Assembly: GCA_934725985.1 (NCBI GenBank)
Contig: CAKVCX010000001.1
Coordinates: forward strand, 310,001-374,000
Source of the DNA: an uncultured Bacilli bacterium
GTDB lineage: Bacteria; Bacillota_I; Bacilli_A; RFN20; CAG-826
Length of the DNA: 64,000 nucleotides
Reading direction: 5' to 3'
Shown: in pieces, positions 15,331-23,738 of the stretch
Layout: each line of letters begins with the position of its first letter
Numbering within the stretch: position 1 is the first letter of the stretch
Position numbers and translations under genes: made by a program
The notes under the pieces: generated by a model
The model's database searches: none
Told to the model about the DNA's origin: nothing
The model's input: only the letters and a program-made list of their open reading frames with translations

Positions 15331-15406
15331 TACGATAAAAATATAAAACTTTCGAAATTTAATATAAATAGATGAAAAGATTAATTTAAAAGTTTAGGAT
15401 ATGTTG

Positions 15407-15889
15407 ATGAAAATTTTTTACCTCTTATCAGCCATTCCTGGCTCTGGAAAATCTACTTGGGCTGCCAAATTTAAAAACGAACACAAAAATGTATACATTA
15501 TTTCAAGTGACGAAATTAGAATGGAACTTTTCGGAGCCGCTCAAAACTTTTCAAATGAAAAGCTGGTATGGGAAACATTTTTAAAAAGAATTAAAGACGC
15601 ATCAAGAAACAATAAAGATTGCTATGTAATCGCCGATGCTACCAATTTAGAAAATAAGTTCAGAATCTACTATTACGAAAATACAAAGGAATTTGATAAA
15701 CACATATTAGTTCTATTCCCTCTTTCTTTTAAACAATGCCAAATTCAAAACAGGCAAAGAGAAGAAGGAAGAATTGTGCCAAACAAAGTAATGGAGAGGT
15801 TGAACAAACAATTTGAAGAACCAAGCAAAGAAGTAATTTCTTTATATGACGAAATAATAGAAGTCGATAAAAATTTCTTAAACAAATAA
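15407..15889 (+). CDS. P-loop nucleotide kinase-like protein (AAA_33 type)
   Basis: A 160-residue P-loop protein resembling the kinase domain of polynucleotide kinase. Walker A is IPGSGKSTWA at residues ~8-17. ISSDEIRMELFG and ADATNLENKFR follow, as in the T4 Pnk/zeta-like group, and a lid with RQREEGRIVPNKVMERL. The substrate is unknown. The ATG at 15407 is preferred to one at 15401 because TAGGAT lies 6 bases upstream as a possible -10 box (or AGGA as an SD). A paralogue with the same plan lies at 19345-19833. Confidence 0.8.
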   Translation: MKIFYLLSAIPGSGKSTWAAKFKNEHKNVYIISSDEIRMELFGAAQNFSNEKLVWETFLKRIKDASRNNKDCYVIADATNLENKFRIYYYENTKEFDKHILVLFPLSFKQCQIQNRQREEGRIVPNKVMERLNKQFEEPSKEVISLYDEIIEVDKNFLNK

Positions 15890-15892
15890 AAA

Positions 15893-15910
15893 GCGTCCAA
15901 TTAAGGACGC
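15893..15910. terminator. Convergent terminator
   Basis: GCGTCC and GGACGC form a 6-bp stem around AATTAA. On the minus strand it is followed by TTTTTATTT, a good U-tract for the membrane protein gene ending at 15934. On the plus strand the tract is weaker (AATTATTTT) and serves the kinase-like gene. Confidence 0.8.
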
Positions 15911-15933
15911 AATTATTTTAACAAAAGAATTAA

Positions 15934-16911
15934 TTAAAAATTAACTTCCACAGCTTTCTTTTTATGTGGGGTCAAAGAATAAATTACAACAAAGACGACT
16001 CCAATAAATAACAAAATCCCAATTATATAAGACATGGCGGCAAATTCAGTGGAATATTCAAATACTTCACCGATTTTTTTGCCCATAAAACTAACCTTCT
16101 TATCAGAATAGATCTGAGCAAAAGCACCACAAGTTATTAAAGCACCCGCATCAACTAAAGAAGCAACGCCAAATAAAGAGAAACCTAAAACAGATTCTAT
16201 ATTATTTTTATCGGCTTTGCCGAAAGCAATAAAGGAAGCAAGAGAAGCAATGAAAGCAACAAAGGCAATAAGGGCATAAACGCCGAATTTCATCGTAACA
16301 ACACTAGAATAGTTAAAGATACCGACATTAACAGCGTTTAAATAAGAAAGGAAGAAAGGAAGAGCAATGCCAAAATTAATGGCAGTAGCAGCCCCGGTGA
16401 TGACTCTCATTGTTTTTCCACTATTCTTTTCCTCTCCATATAGTTTCACCAAAGGAACATTAGTAGCAATAAGCAAAACGATTAAGGCAATTACATATAA
16501 GGTAATCACAAAACCAAATTCATTATATCCATAATTTGTTGTAGTAAGCCTATAGAGCCAAACGGCGTTTAAAAGCAAAGCGATGCAAAGGACATATCCA
16601 ATTGAAATATAAGAAGCAAAAGCCTTAACGGTATAATTATCGTTTCTTTTTACGATAGATAAAATTGAAACGATAAACCCGTAAGCAGAAATAACAAATC
16701 CAGCAATACCGATAGCACCAAGCATAAGAACCAAAGCATAACTCATATCTAATAGTTCAATAACGGCACCTTTCCCAGTCCAAATAAATGGAGTTAATAA
16801 AAAGCCAAAATAAATCGCTAAAGCAGCAAATCCAGCCATAAGAAGGAAAAACAAAAAGGCATTTATTGGTCTCATGGCCGAATAGTTACGCGCAGAATTA
16901 ATTGAATTCAT
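15934..16911 (-). CDS. Hypothetical polytopic membrane protein
   Basis: A 325-residue protein with about eight or nine hydrophobic segments and little else; the C-terminus is short and basic (TPHKKKAVEVNF). I do not recognise the family. The ATG at 16911 is chosen because GAGG lies at proper distance; the frame also opens at a TTG 15 bases upstream, which is less likely. It is a single-gene unit ending at a terminator shared with the convergent kinase-like gene. Confidence 0.75.
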   Translation of the reverse strand: MNSINSARNYSAMRPINAFLFFLLMAGFAALAIYFGFLLTPFIWTGKGAVIELLDMSYALVLMLGAIGIAGFVISAYGFIVSILSIVKRNDNYTVKAFASYISIGYVLCIALLLNAVWLYRLTTTNYGYNEFGFVITLYVIALIVLLIATNVPLVKLYGEEKNSGKTMRVITGAATAINFGIALPFFLSYLNAVNVGIFNYSSVVTMKFGVYALIAFVAFIASLASFIAFGKADKNNIESVLGFSLFGVASLVDAGALITCGAFAQIYSDKKVSFMGKKIGEVFEYSTEFAAMSYIIGILLFIGVVFVVIYSLTPHKKKAVEVNF

Positions 16912-16983
16912 AATTTCTAACCTCAAAAAGATAGTTTTATAAAAGTAGCTTAAAGCAACGTTATTAATTAAAGTCTATCTTTT

Positions 16984-17035
16984 AAAGATAGTCAATCAAA
17001 GTTTTGTTTTAAGACAAAGCATTTTGCTTAATAGA
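16984..17035. repeat. Two short hairpins downstream of the flavoprotein gene
   Basis: CTATCTTT-T-AAAGATAG and AAGC-ATTTT-GCTT lie in the 124-base gap before the membrane protein gene's promoter. CTATCTTT also occurs once more at the ribosome binding site of that gene. Either hairpin could end the flavoprotein transcript, but the U-tracts are poor. Confidence 0.35.
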
Positions 17036-17050
17036 AAACTAAACAAATAA

Positions 17051-18226
17051 TCAAATGCTTTCCAAAACCAGCAGAGAAGATAATAAACACCACGCCAAAT
17101 TATTGCCACCACACATTCCATCAATGTTGATCATCTCGCCAATAAAATAGACATTTTTTTCCATCTTTGATTCCAAATTTTCATTAAGGTTCTCAATGGA
17201 TATTCCGCCTCTAGTTACTTGAGAATTTTCAAAACCATAAAGGGAAATCGGATGAAATATAAGGTTTTTGCAAAGAAACGCCATATTTTTAGCATTTATT
17301 TGTTTATTGTTACTCTTTAGTAAAGCAAGACAATAGTTAGCAATTTCTTTTTCCAAAATAGACCCAAAATTGTAAGCTTGATTGCAATCGAAGATAGAAG
17401 CAAAACAATTACTTAATTCTTCTAAACCCATCCAAGGAAATAAATCGATTTTGATTAAAGAGTTATTAAGGTTACTTTCATTCAAGAAAAAAGAACAATT
17501 AAATATAGCTATCCCAGACAGCCCATCATCCTTAAAAAGAATTTCTCCTTGCTCAGAATATTGTTCTTTACCGTTTATATTGATCGAAACTTTTGCCAAA
17601 TGGCGTTTCCCAGACAAGTTTTTTACTTTTTCTTTTATTTTTATAGGACACAAACTAGGACTTAGAGGAGAAATTTTATATCCTTTTGATTTAAACAAAG
17701 GAAATAAAGAACCATCACTGCCAAAGTTCTTTTGGCTTTTTCCGCCTGTTGAAAAAATTAATTTATCAAAAATATAAGTTTGTTTATCGCTTTTTAATAA
17801 GATGCCGGCGTTTTTCTTTTCATAATCCAAAACCGTCTCACCTAAATGAAATTTAATTCCATTATCAACGCACCTATTTACTAAATAGGAAGAAAGGGCA
17901 TTAGAAGAAAAAGAAAGTGGGTAATATAAATTTGATTTTTTAAATAAGGGAATGCCTAAGTCGGATAAAGTCGAGATAAGTTTTTCTAAAGGATATTTAT
18001 CAATTATCGCACCCAGGTATTGAGTATTATTAAAACAGGCCGCAGTTAATTGACCTGGCAAAATATTGCAATGCCCATTACCTGTCGCATTTAATTTTCT
18101 AGCTGGTTTTTCATTCTTATCAAAAACTATTATTTCTAAATCAGTACGATTTGAAAGCAATGAAGATAAAAGCAAGCCGCCACTAGAGGCGCCTACTATT
18201 CCTATTCTAGTCTTTAGCTCATTCAT
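17051..18226 (-). CDS. HI0933/BaiN-type FAD-dependent oxidoreductase
   Basis: A 391-residue flavoprotein of the HI0933 family. The FAD-binding N-terminus GIVGASSGGLLLSSLL is a slightly altered dinucleotide motif. It is followed by FDKNEKPARKLNATGNGHCN, which is diagnostic. FSTGGKS and GSDGSLFPLFKSKGY in the middle, and NVYFIGEMINIDGMCGGNNLAWCLLSS at the C-terminus (family pattern), complete the fold. The physiological reaction of this family is not settled. A TAGAGT -10 box lies 6 bases before the ATG with no SD. Confidence 0.9.
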   Translation of the reverse strand: MNELKTRIGIVGASSGGLLLSSLLSNRTDLEIIVFDKNEKPARKLNATGNGHCNILPGQLTAACFNNTQYLGAIIDKYPLEKLISTLSDLGIPLFKKSNLYYPLSFSSNALSSYLVNRCVDNGIKFHLGETVLDYEKKNAGILLKSDKQTYIFDKLIFSTGGKSQKNFGSDGSLFPLFKSKGYKISPLSPSLCPIKIKEKVKNLSGKRHLAKVSININGKEQYSEQGEILFKDDGLSGIAIFNCSFFLNESNLNNSLIKIDLFPWMGLEELSNCFASIFDCNQAYNFGSILEKEIANYCLALLKSNNKQINAKNMAFLCKNLIFHPISLYGFENSQVTRGGISIENLNENLESKMEKNVYFIGEMINIDGMCGGNNLAWCLLSSLLVLESI

Positions 18227-18232
18227 GGAATT

Positions 18233-18238
18233 ACTCTA
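18233..18238 (-). promoter_or_regulatory. -10 box of the flavoprotein gene (candidate leaderless)
   Basis: TAGAGT lies 6 bases from the start codon on the minus strand. The -35 region is weak and no SD is present. Confidence 0.35.
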
Positions 18239-18322
18239 CTACAGAAATCAATATTTTCATAATTCTATGTGTATTTATGATTAATGGTCTAAAATAATTA
18301 GTATGAATTTGAGGCTTAACCC

Positions 18323-18835
18323 GTGTACTATAACTTTGAAGAATTAAAACAAAGCTGTGAAAAAATTAATTGCTTGATTACAAAATACTCAAAAAATGGC
18401 GATTATACTTCTTGCCTACATTCCTTTTTTGATCTTTTTAAATCAACAATGAACTTATGTTCAAAAACAAAAGAGGAAGAAAAACTCTATTTTAAAAATA
18501 TTGAAGAATGTTTTGGATTAAAAGAAGAAAAGATTAAAGGGCAAAAAACATTTTTCGAATTATTAGATAGTCAAAAAATCAGCAAAAAAGATTTTATAGA
18601 ATTCGAAGATTGCATGCTTATATTGGTTGATGCTTTTTTAGAGCTAGATGAAACAAGAAAAGAATTTGAAACAGCCAAAACAATTCAAATCATAAAATCC
18701 AAACTCCTCGGGCCAATAATTGATAATAACTCTTCTTTGCTGATAGAAATGGGGCTAGCAAAAAATATAGAAAAAGCAAAGGCAAACCTTAATAAAGGAA
18801 TAGCTATAAACTATTTCTTATCTTTAGAAAAATAG
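18323..18835 (+). CDS. Hypothetical helical protein
   Basis: A 170-residue, predicted all-helical protein rich in Lys, Glu and Leu with several cysteines. No signal peptide, membrane segment or known motif is visible. The GTG start has TTGAGG 8 bases upstream, and codon use resembles neighbouring genes, so it is probably real. It ends three bases before the convergent DtxR-like gene. Function unknown. Confidence 0.65.
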   Translation: MYYNFEELKQSCEKINCLITKYSKNGDYTSCLHSFFDLFKSTMNLCSKTKEEEKLYFKNIEECFGLKEEKIKGQKTFFELLDSQKISKKDFIEFEDCMLILVDAFLELDETRKEFETAKTIQIIKSKLLGPIIDNNSSLLIEMGLAKNIEKAKANLNKGIAINYFLSLEK

Positions 18836-18838
18836 TCT

Positions 18839-19204
18839 TTATTTTTTTAATGTCTTCTTAATGGCTTCAAAAGTTTCATCAGAAATAACATGTTCAAGCT
18901 TGCAGCAATCTTCTTCCGCCACATCTTGGCTTACACCCAAATTCAATAAATATTCTTTTAAAACTTCATGACGTTTTAAAATCATATTGGCAAGCTCTCT
19001 ACCTTTTTCAGTAAGAGTCATATCGCCATAGTCTTTTCTAGTTATAAGCCCTTTGTCTATAAGTTCATGGCCCATTTGATGAACGGCAGGCTTAGAAACA
19101 TTAAGAAGGCGTGCAACTTTTGTTGTTTCTAAAGGCAGCCCTTGTTCCTCTAACATTAGCAAGGCTTCGACAAAATCTTCTTGGGCTCTTGTATAATTAT
19201 CCAT
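18839..19204 (-). CDS. DtxR/MntR-family metal-dependent repressor
   Basis: A 121-residue regulator with an N-terminal winged helix (residues ~1-65, TTKVARLLNVSKPAVHQMGHELIDKGLI) and a dimerisation helix region with metal ligands (RHEVLKEYLLNLGV, then EEDCCKLEHVISDE, giving Cys, Glu and His). It lacks the SH3-like third domain, as in MntR-size members. No manganese or iron transporter is nearby, so its targets lie elsewhere. The promoter spacer carries an imperfect palindrome that could be an autoregulatory operator. Confidence 0.88.
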   Translation of the reverse strand: MDNYTRAQEDFVEALLMLEEQGLPLETTKVARLLNVSKPAVHQMGHELIDKGLITRKDYGDMTLTEKGRELANMILKRHEVLKEYLLNLGVSQDVAEEDCCKLEHVISDETFEAIKKTLKK

Positions 19205-19210
19205 GGCTTT

Positions 19211-19238
19211 ATTTTATTGGTATAAAATACTTTTTCAA
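19211..19238 (-). promoter_or_regulatory. Promoter with possible operator of the DtxR-like gene
   Basis: TTGAAA (19233-19238) and TAAAAT (19211-19216) are 16 bases apart on the minus strand. The -10 box lies 6 bases from the ATG and there is no SD. The spacer contains GTAT-AAA-ATAC (19220-19230), a small inverted repeat well placed for repression. Confidence 0.5.
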
Positions 19239-19344
19239 TATCTACAAGCAAAAATGATGTATTTAAAGTCTAAAACATTTAATTTAGATTAAAATATGAA
19301 TTTATTTAATGCTTTTACCTAAACTAGCAAGTACAATTTTTGTT

Positions 19345-19833
19345 GTGAGTAAGTTAATTTTAGTTTGTGGTCCAGCAGCAATAGGTAAGTCTACCTTTTC
19401 AAATAAATACAAGCAATCTAATCACGAAGAACTGGTTAAGGTTATTGCTGCTGACGAAGTAAGAAAAGATATGTATGGCGGTTATGATAAATTCCCGCCA
19501 AATCACAATATGATATACGTCTATAAAGAAATGATAAAAAGAGCGGAAAAATGTCGAACCTCATTTGGAAATGTCACGGTTATATTTGATACAACAATGC
19601 TTTATGATGAAAGAAGATTATATTTTGTCAGACATCTAAATAATTTTGATTATTTCGAACTAATTTTATTAAAGCTCCATGACTATTCCACCTGCTTAAA
19701 AAGAAATAAAATGCGTCCCCAAAACAAATGGGTTCCAGAGAACATCATCCTGGATATGATTTCCCACTACGAAGACCCAAGTTATGAATGCAAAGAACAT
19801 TTCAATGAAATAAAAGAAATATACGTGGATTAA
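19345..19833 (+). CDS. P-loop nucleotide kinase-like protein (AAA_33 type)
   Basis: A 162-residue paralogue of the protein at 15407-15889. It carries LVCGPAAIGKSTFSNKY (Walker A), IAADEVRKDMYGG and VIFDTTMLYDERRLY in the same order, and a lid region KRNKMRPQNKWVPENIILDM. The frame opens at an ATG 36 bases upstream. The GTG at 19345 is chosen because TACAAT lies 7 bases before it and the P-loop is then near the N-terminus as in relatives. The 3' end overlaps the convergent GtrA-like gene by 4 bases. Substrate unknown. Confidence 0.75.
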   Translation: MSKLILVCGPAAIGKSTFSNKYKQSNHEELVKVIAADEVRKDMYGGYDKFPPNHNMIYVYKEMIKRAEKCRTSFGNVTVIFDTTMLYDERRLYFVRHLNNFDYFELILLKLHDYSTCLKRNKMRPQNKWVPENIILDMISHYEDPSYECKEHFNEIKEIYVD

Positions 19834-20378
19834 TCTTTTTTCTCTTTATTTTTATAGAGGATGAATTTTCTAGTTACATAATTAAAAACAGTTGTAAATC
19901 CAGTTTTAAAAACGAAGACAAGCGTAAAAGCCAAGAAAACGTTGATAGAAGAATTAAACAATGTTGAAAAATCAATATTTAAAATGTTGATATTAAGACC
20001 GCTCCATTCCAAACAGATCATATATCCAAGCAATTGAATCAGGGCGCCACCTAGTAAGCCTAGAAAAGCAAAACCAGTAAACTTCATCGCACCTTTAATA
20101 GACTTCGTTTCTTGCTGATCACCTTTATTTTTAAACGCCCAAATAGCGGACAATGACCAAGTAGAAGGAGTAGCAATTACAAAGCCTATTAAGCTAATTA
20201 GAAACTGAATTAAAAAAGCGAGAAAATGAGAATTGGAACCGTTAGCCCAAGAAGAAAACAATGACGTGCACCAAACTTCAACAATATAATCAATTAAAGT
20301 CCCATACAAGCCTACTGCTAGAAAACGAAATAGCTCTAGCCACGCATTATCTTCTTTAGGTAAAGTGAATTTTCCCAT
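19830..20378 (-). CDS. GtrA-like membrane protein
   Basis: A 182-residue protein with four hydrophobic segments matching the GtrA family, often involved in flipping lipid-linked sugars. FLAVGLYGTLIDYIVE opens the first segment and STWSLSAIWAFKNK resembles the conserved motif after the second. The C-terminus is basic (YVTRKFILYKNKEKKD). It sits 6 bases downstream of the DUF2188 gene. No glycosyltransferase is adjacent, so its substrate cannot be proposed. Confidence 0.78.
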   Translation of the reverse strand: MGKFTLPKEDNAWLELFRFLAVGLYGTLIDYIVEVWCTSLFSSWANGSNSHFLAFLIQFLISLIGFVIATPSTWSLSAIWAFKNKGDQQETKSIKGAMKFTGFAFLGLLGGALIQLLGYMICLEWSGLNINILNIDFSTLFNSSINVFLAFTLVFVFKTGFTTVFNYVTRKFILYKNKEKKD

Positions 20379-20384
20379 GTTTAA

Positions 20385-20618
20385 TTATTTAATGTTTTTC
20401 CCTGCGCCATTTTGTTTTTGAATTTTGCCAGCATTTTTCCCTTTAGAAGCATGAACTAAAACTATACCCTCTTGCTTTTCAGCTAAGGAATCGCCATATT
20501 TCATGGCTTCTACTTTAGTGTCAAAAGTTTTAATTACCTTCTCTCCACCGGCAAATTTAATAGTCCATTTTCCATCACTTCTTTTCGAAATGTGATAAAC
20601 CTTTGTTTTGTCAGCCAT
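20385..20618 (-). CDS. DUF2188 small protein
   Basis: A 77-residue basic protein of the DUF2188 type: YHISKRSDGKWTIKFAGGEKVIKTFDTKVEAMKYGDSLA matches the family pattern of a small beta fold with a TKxEA helix. The C-terminal Lys/Asn-rich tail suggests nucleic acid binding, but the function is unknown. It has a GGAG site upstream and forms a small operon with the GtrA-like gene. Confidence 0.8.
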   Translation of the reverse strand: MADKTKVYHISKRSDGKWTIKFAGGEKVIKTFDTKVEAMKYGDSLAEKQEGIVLVHASKGKNAGKIQKQNGAGKNIK

Positions 20619-20656
20619 ATTAATCTCCTTTTGTTTGTCTTATTTTACTACTATTT

Positions 20657-22786
20657 TTAAATTTGTATTGCATCTATCTCTTTTAAAATATCGCCTACAT
20701 TGCCGTCACTAGGTAAACGCAAATCACCACGGGGAGAAATAGCAACAGACCCTACCTTCGCGCCATCAGGCAAACAAGATCTCTTAAATTGGTTATGATA
20801 AAATCTAGAGAAGAAAACCCTAAGCCACTTTTTTATTTCCATTTCATTTATTTGACCCTTGTAAGCATTTTTTGCCATATAAAACAATTTAGATGGAGAA
20901 TAACCGAATCTTAAATAATGATAAATGAAAAAATCATGCAATTCATAAGGCCCAATTTTATCTTCTGTTTTTTGGGCAATTTCCCCCTCTTTTAAAGGAA
21001 GCAATTCAGGCGAAATAGGAGTATCGATTATATCAAGAAGGAAAGTAGACACATCTTTATTCAATTTTGCATATCCTTGGCAAAGATATCTAACTAATGT
21101 TTTCGGAATGGATGCATTAACACCATACATGGACATATGATCGCCATTGTAGGTACACCAGCCCAAACAAAGCTCGCTTAAATCACCCGTTCCAATCATC
21201 AATGCATTTGAATCATTTGCCAAGTCCATCAATACTTGAGTTCGTTCCCTTGCTTGGGCGTTTTCATAAGTAACATTATGATTTTCCATATCATGGTCTA
21301 TATCTTTTAGATGCTGAACAACGCTTTTGCCAATATTAATCTCTTTAAAGCTAACATGAAGCGACTCGGCTAATCGTTTAGCATTATCATGAGTTCTCTT
21401 GCTTGTTCCAAAGCAAGGCAAAGTAACAGCCAAAATACCATCTAAAGAATAATTTGCTTTCTTAAATGCCTCAACAGCAACAAGTAAAGCCAAAGTAGAA
21501 TCTAACCCACCGCTTAAGCCAACAATTACCTTTTTTTGACCAACAGTTCTTAATCTTTTTATTAATCCGCTAGCTTGCATTTGCAAAATTGAATTCACCC
21601 TGTCCAAATCAATTTCTTTCCCTTCTGGAATAAAAGGATTTCTAGAATAATGTCGAAATAATTGATCATTATTTTCTAAATCCAACGCAAAAACAACATA
21701 TTTATAATTATTATTCAGATTATTTTGGAAAGAAGTCATTTTGCGTCTTTCATTAACAATACGTTGCAAATCTATATCAGCTATGACATCTTCATTTTCA
21801 AATAATTTGCTTTCTTTTAATAAGGATCCATTTTCATAAATTAATTGATGAGAGGAAAAAACAAGATCGGTTGTTGATTCCCCACGCCCGGAATCCGAAT
21901 AAACATAACCGCAAATTAATTTGGCCGAGGTTAATGAAATAAGTTGCTTCCTATACGCAGCCTTCCCCACCACTTCATTGCTTGATGATAAATTTAATAT
22001 CAAGGTTGCCCCGGATAAAGACAAACCAATAGAAGGGGAATTGGGAACCCAAGCATCTTCGCATATTTCAATCCCGATTTTTAAGTTAGGATATTTTTCA
22101 TCGACAAATATTAAATTTGAACCAAATATAGTTTCTTGCCCAGCAACAGTAATTCTAAAAGGATTTGTAGGCCCTTCTTGAAAATATCTTTTTTCATAAA
22201 ATTCTGAATAATTTGGAATGTTTAATTTTGGAACTATGCCTAAAATTCTCCCTCTATAAATAAAAGCGGCAACATTATATAAAGAATTATTAACCATTAA
22301 AGGTAAGCCGACAGTAAAGGCAATATTTATTTTCTTACTATATGAAACTAACTCTTTTAAGCCGGATAAACATGCATTCAAAAGGGAATCCGTTAAGAAA
22401 AAATCGCCACAAGTATAAGAAGACAATGTTAATTCTTGAAAGTTAACAATAGATACGTTCTTTTCTTTTGCTCGTAACAATGCTTTTTTAACTTGTTCCA
22501 CATTATAAGAAACATTGGAGACTTCTACCTCAATAGAGGAAGACATTACTCTAACAAAGCCAAAAAAAGAACCGTCATCTTCCTTAAGAGGCAAAACGTT
22601 TTCGTAACTATCTATTTTTTCATTAGAAAAGGGAGAAAAATTATCATCGAAAAATTTATTAGACATAAGGACCATGTCTTCAAAACCATTCTTAGTTATA
22701 AAGATTGGGCCTTCGTTTTTTTTCACTATTTTTTCAATTTTTGATGTGTCACGCAAAGTGGTAATAGGTATGATTTTTGTTTTCAT
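20657..22786 (-). CDS. nadE: Glutamine-dependent NAD+ synthetase fused to an N-terminal Phd/YefM antitoxin-like domain
   Basis: Makes NAD+ from deamido-NAD+, ATP and glutamine. Residues ~75-370 form the nitrilase-type glutaminase with Glu118, Lys187 and Cys242 (QELTLSSY, PKLNIPNYSEF, GIEICEDAW). Residues ~390-709 form the synthetase with SGGLDS at 425-430. The first ~55 residues are extra and read as a Phd/YefM DNA-binding domain: IIPITTLRDTSKIEKIV, then EGPIFITKNGFEDMVLMSNKFFDD. The family usually has about 640 residues; this has 709. A -10 TAGAAT lies 6 bases before the ATG, and a TGTACA core sits in the promoter spacer. No toxin gene is adjacent. Confidence 0.93.
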   Translation of the reverse strand: MKTKIIPITTLRDTSKIEKIVKKNEGPIFITKNGFEDMVLMSNKFFDDNFSPFSNEKIDSYENVLPLKEDDGSFFGFVRVMSSSIEVEVSNVSYNVEQVKKALLRAKEKNVSIVNFQELTLSSYTCGDFFLTDSLLNACLSGLKELVSYSKKINIAFTVGLPLMVNNSLYNVAAFIYRGRILGIVPKLNIPNYSEFYEKRYFQEGPTNPFRITVAGQETIFGSNLIFVDEKYPNLKIGIEICEDAWVPNSPSIGLSLSGATLILNLSSSNEVVGKAAYRKQLISLTSAKLICGYVYSDSGRGESTTDLVFSSHQLIYENGSLLKESKLFENEDVIADIDLQRIVNERRKMTSFQNNLNNNYKYVVFALDLENNDQLFRHYSRNPFIPEGKEIDLDRVNSILQMQASGLIKRLRTVGQKKVIVGLSGGLDSTLALLVAVEAFKKANYSLDGILAVTLPCFGTSKRTHDNAKRLAESLHVSFKEINIGKSVVQHLKDIDHDMENHNVTYENAQARERTQVLMDLANDSNALMIGTGDLSELCLGWCTYNGDHMSMYGVNASIPKTLVRYLCQGYAKLNKDVSTFLLDIIDTPISPELLPLKEGEIAQKTEDKIGPYELHDFFIYHYLRFGYSPSKLFYMAKNAYKGQINEMEIKKWLRVFFSRFYHNQFKRSCLPDGAKVGSVAISPRGDLRLPSDGNVGDILKEIDAIQI

Positions 22787-22792
22787 GTCATT

Positions 22793-22813
22793 ATTCTAGC
22801 ATAATTATGTACA
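22793..22813 (-). promoter_or_regulatory. nadE promoter with TGTACA and CATAATTATG palindromes
   Basis: On the minus strand an extended -10 (TGCTAGAAT; box at 22793-22798) lies 6 bases from the ATG, with no SD. Immediately upstream are the perfect palindromes CATAATTATG (22800-22809) and TGTACA (22808-22813), overlapping and occupying the -35/-10 spacer. TGTACA is the known operator core of YefM-type antitoxins. The region is only 64 bases wide and also serves the divergent ATP-grasp gene. Confidence 0.55.
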
Positions 22814-22856
22814 CTTTAATTTTTTTCTTTTAATTATTATCCTTATAGCCGTGAAT

Positions 22857-23735
22857 ATGAAAAAAGGTCTTACAATCGTAAATAATTTCATAACTTATCC
22901 TCAAGTTAGTTACTTCTATAACCGAATGAAAGAAGAATTCGCTCTTTTTGATGTAGAACTAGACTTAAAAAAATCCGGCGATTTAAAAGAAGGAATTGGA
23001 GTTAATTGTTCGCTTTTGAAAAAGCATAATTATGATTTCATATTATATTTAGATAAAGACCCGTATATAGCAAATGCTTTGGAAAAGGAAGGATTCAATT
23101 TATTCAACAAATCAAACTCGATAGCTATCTGCGATGATAAAATGAAAACTTATTTAACTTTAAAAAATAAAGGAATCGTTTTTCCATATACGGAATCCGC
23201 CCCACTTAACTATACGGAAAATATAGATAAAGATTATTTAAAATTAATATCAACTAGGCTGGGCTTTCCTCTAATTATTAAAACCAACTACGGTTCTTTA
23301 GGAAAAGGTGTATTTTTAATAAAAGATGATGAAGAATTAGAAAAAATGGAACAAAAACTAATACACGTGCCTCATATATTTCAAAAATTTATTAGTTCTT
23401 CGTTTGGCCAAGACTATAGAATAATTACTATAGGCGGTAAATATGTAGCTGGGATGAAAAGAATAAACAAAAACGGGGACTTTAGATCGAACATCGCTTT
23501 AGGAGGGGAAGCACTAATTATCCCAATCGAAAACTCTTATATTGAAATGGCTGAAGAAGTATCTAGATTATTAGAATTAGATTATGCAGGAATAGATATA
23601 CTGATAGGAGAGAATAACGAACCGATTTTTTGCGAAGCCAACTCTAATGCCTTTTTCCAAGGAATTGAAAAATATAGCGGTGTTAATGTTGCAAAAGAAT
23701 ACGCCGAACATATATTCAATAAAATATATAAATAA
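22857..23735 (+). CDS. RimK-like ATP-grasp ligase
   Basis: A 292-residue ATP-grasp protein of the RimK type, which joins amino acids such as glutamate to protein or small-molecule carboxylates. KLISTRLGFPLIIKTNYGSLGKGVFLI is the ATP-binding lobe, followed by FISSSFGQDYRIITIGGKYVAGMKR, FRSNIALGGEA and the metal-binding GIDILIGENNEPIFCEANSN (family pattern). An in-frame GTG six bases upstream of the ATG is an alternative start. There is no SD; -10-like TATCCT lies close to the start. Its target is unknown. It is divergent from nadE. Confidence 0.83.
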   Translation: MKKGLTIVNNFITYPQVSYFYNRMKEEFALFDVELDLKKSGDLKEGIGVNCSLLKKHNYDFILYLDKDPYIANALEKEGFNLFNKSNSIAICDDKMKTYLTLKNKGIVFPYTESAPLNYTENIDKDYLKLISTRLGFPLIIKTNYGSLGKGVFLIKDDEELEKMEQKLIHVPHIFQKFISSSFGQDYRIITIGGKYVAGMKRINKNGDFRSNIALGGEALIIPIENSYIEMAEEVSRLLELDYAGIDILIGENNEPIFCEANSNAFFQGIEKYSGVNVAKEYAEHIFNKIYK

Positions 23736-23738
23736 CTC

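Noticed and set aside
20657..22786. Complete toxin-antitoxin module at nadE
   Set aside because: The Phd-like domain is part of the synthetase, and neither flanking gene resembles a Doc, YoeB or RelE toxin. DUF2188 and the ATP-grasp protein have other recognisable folds.
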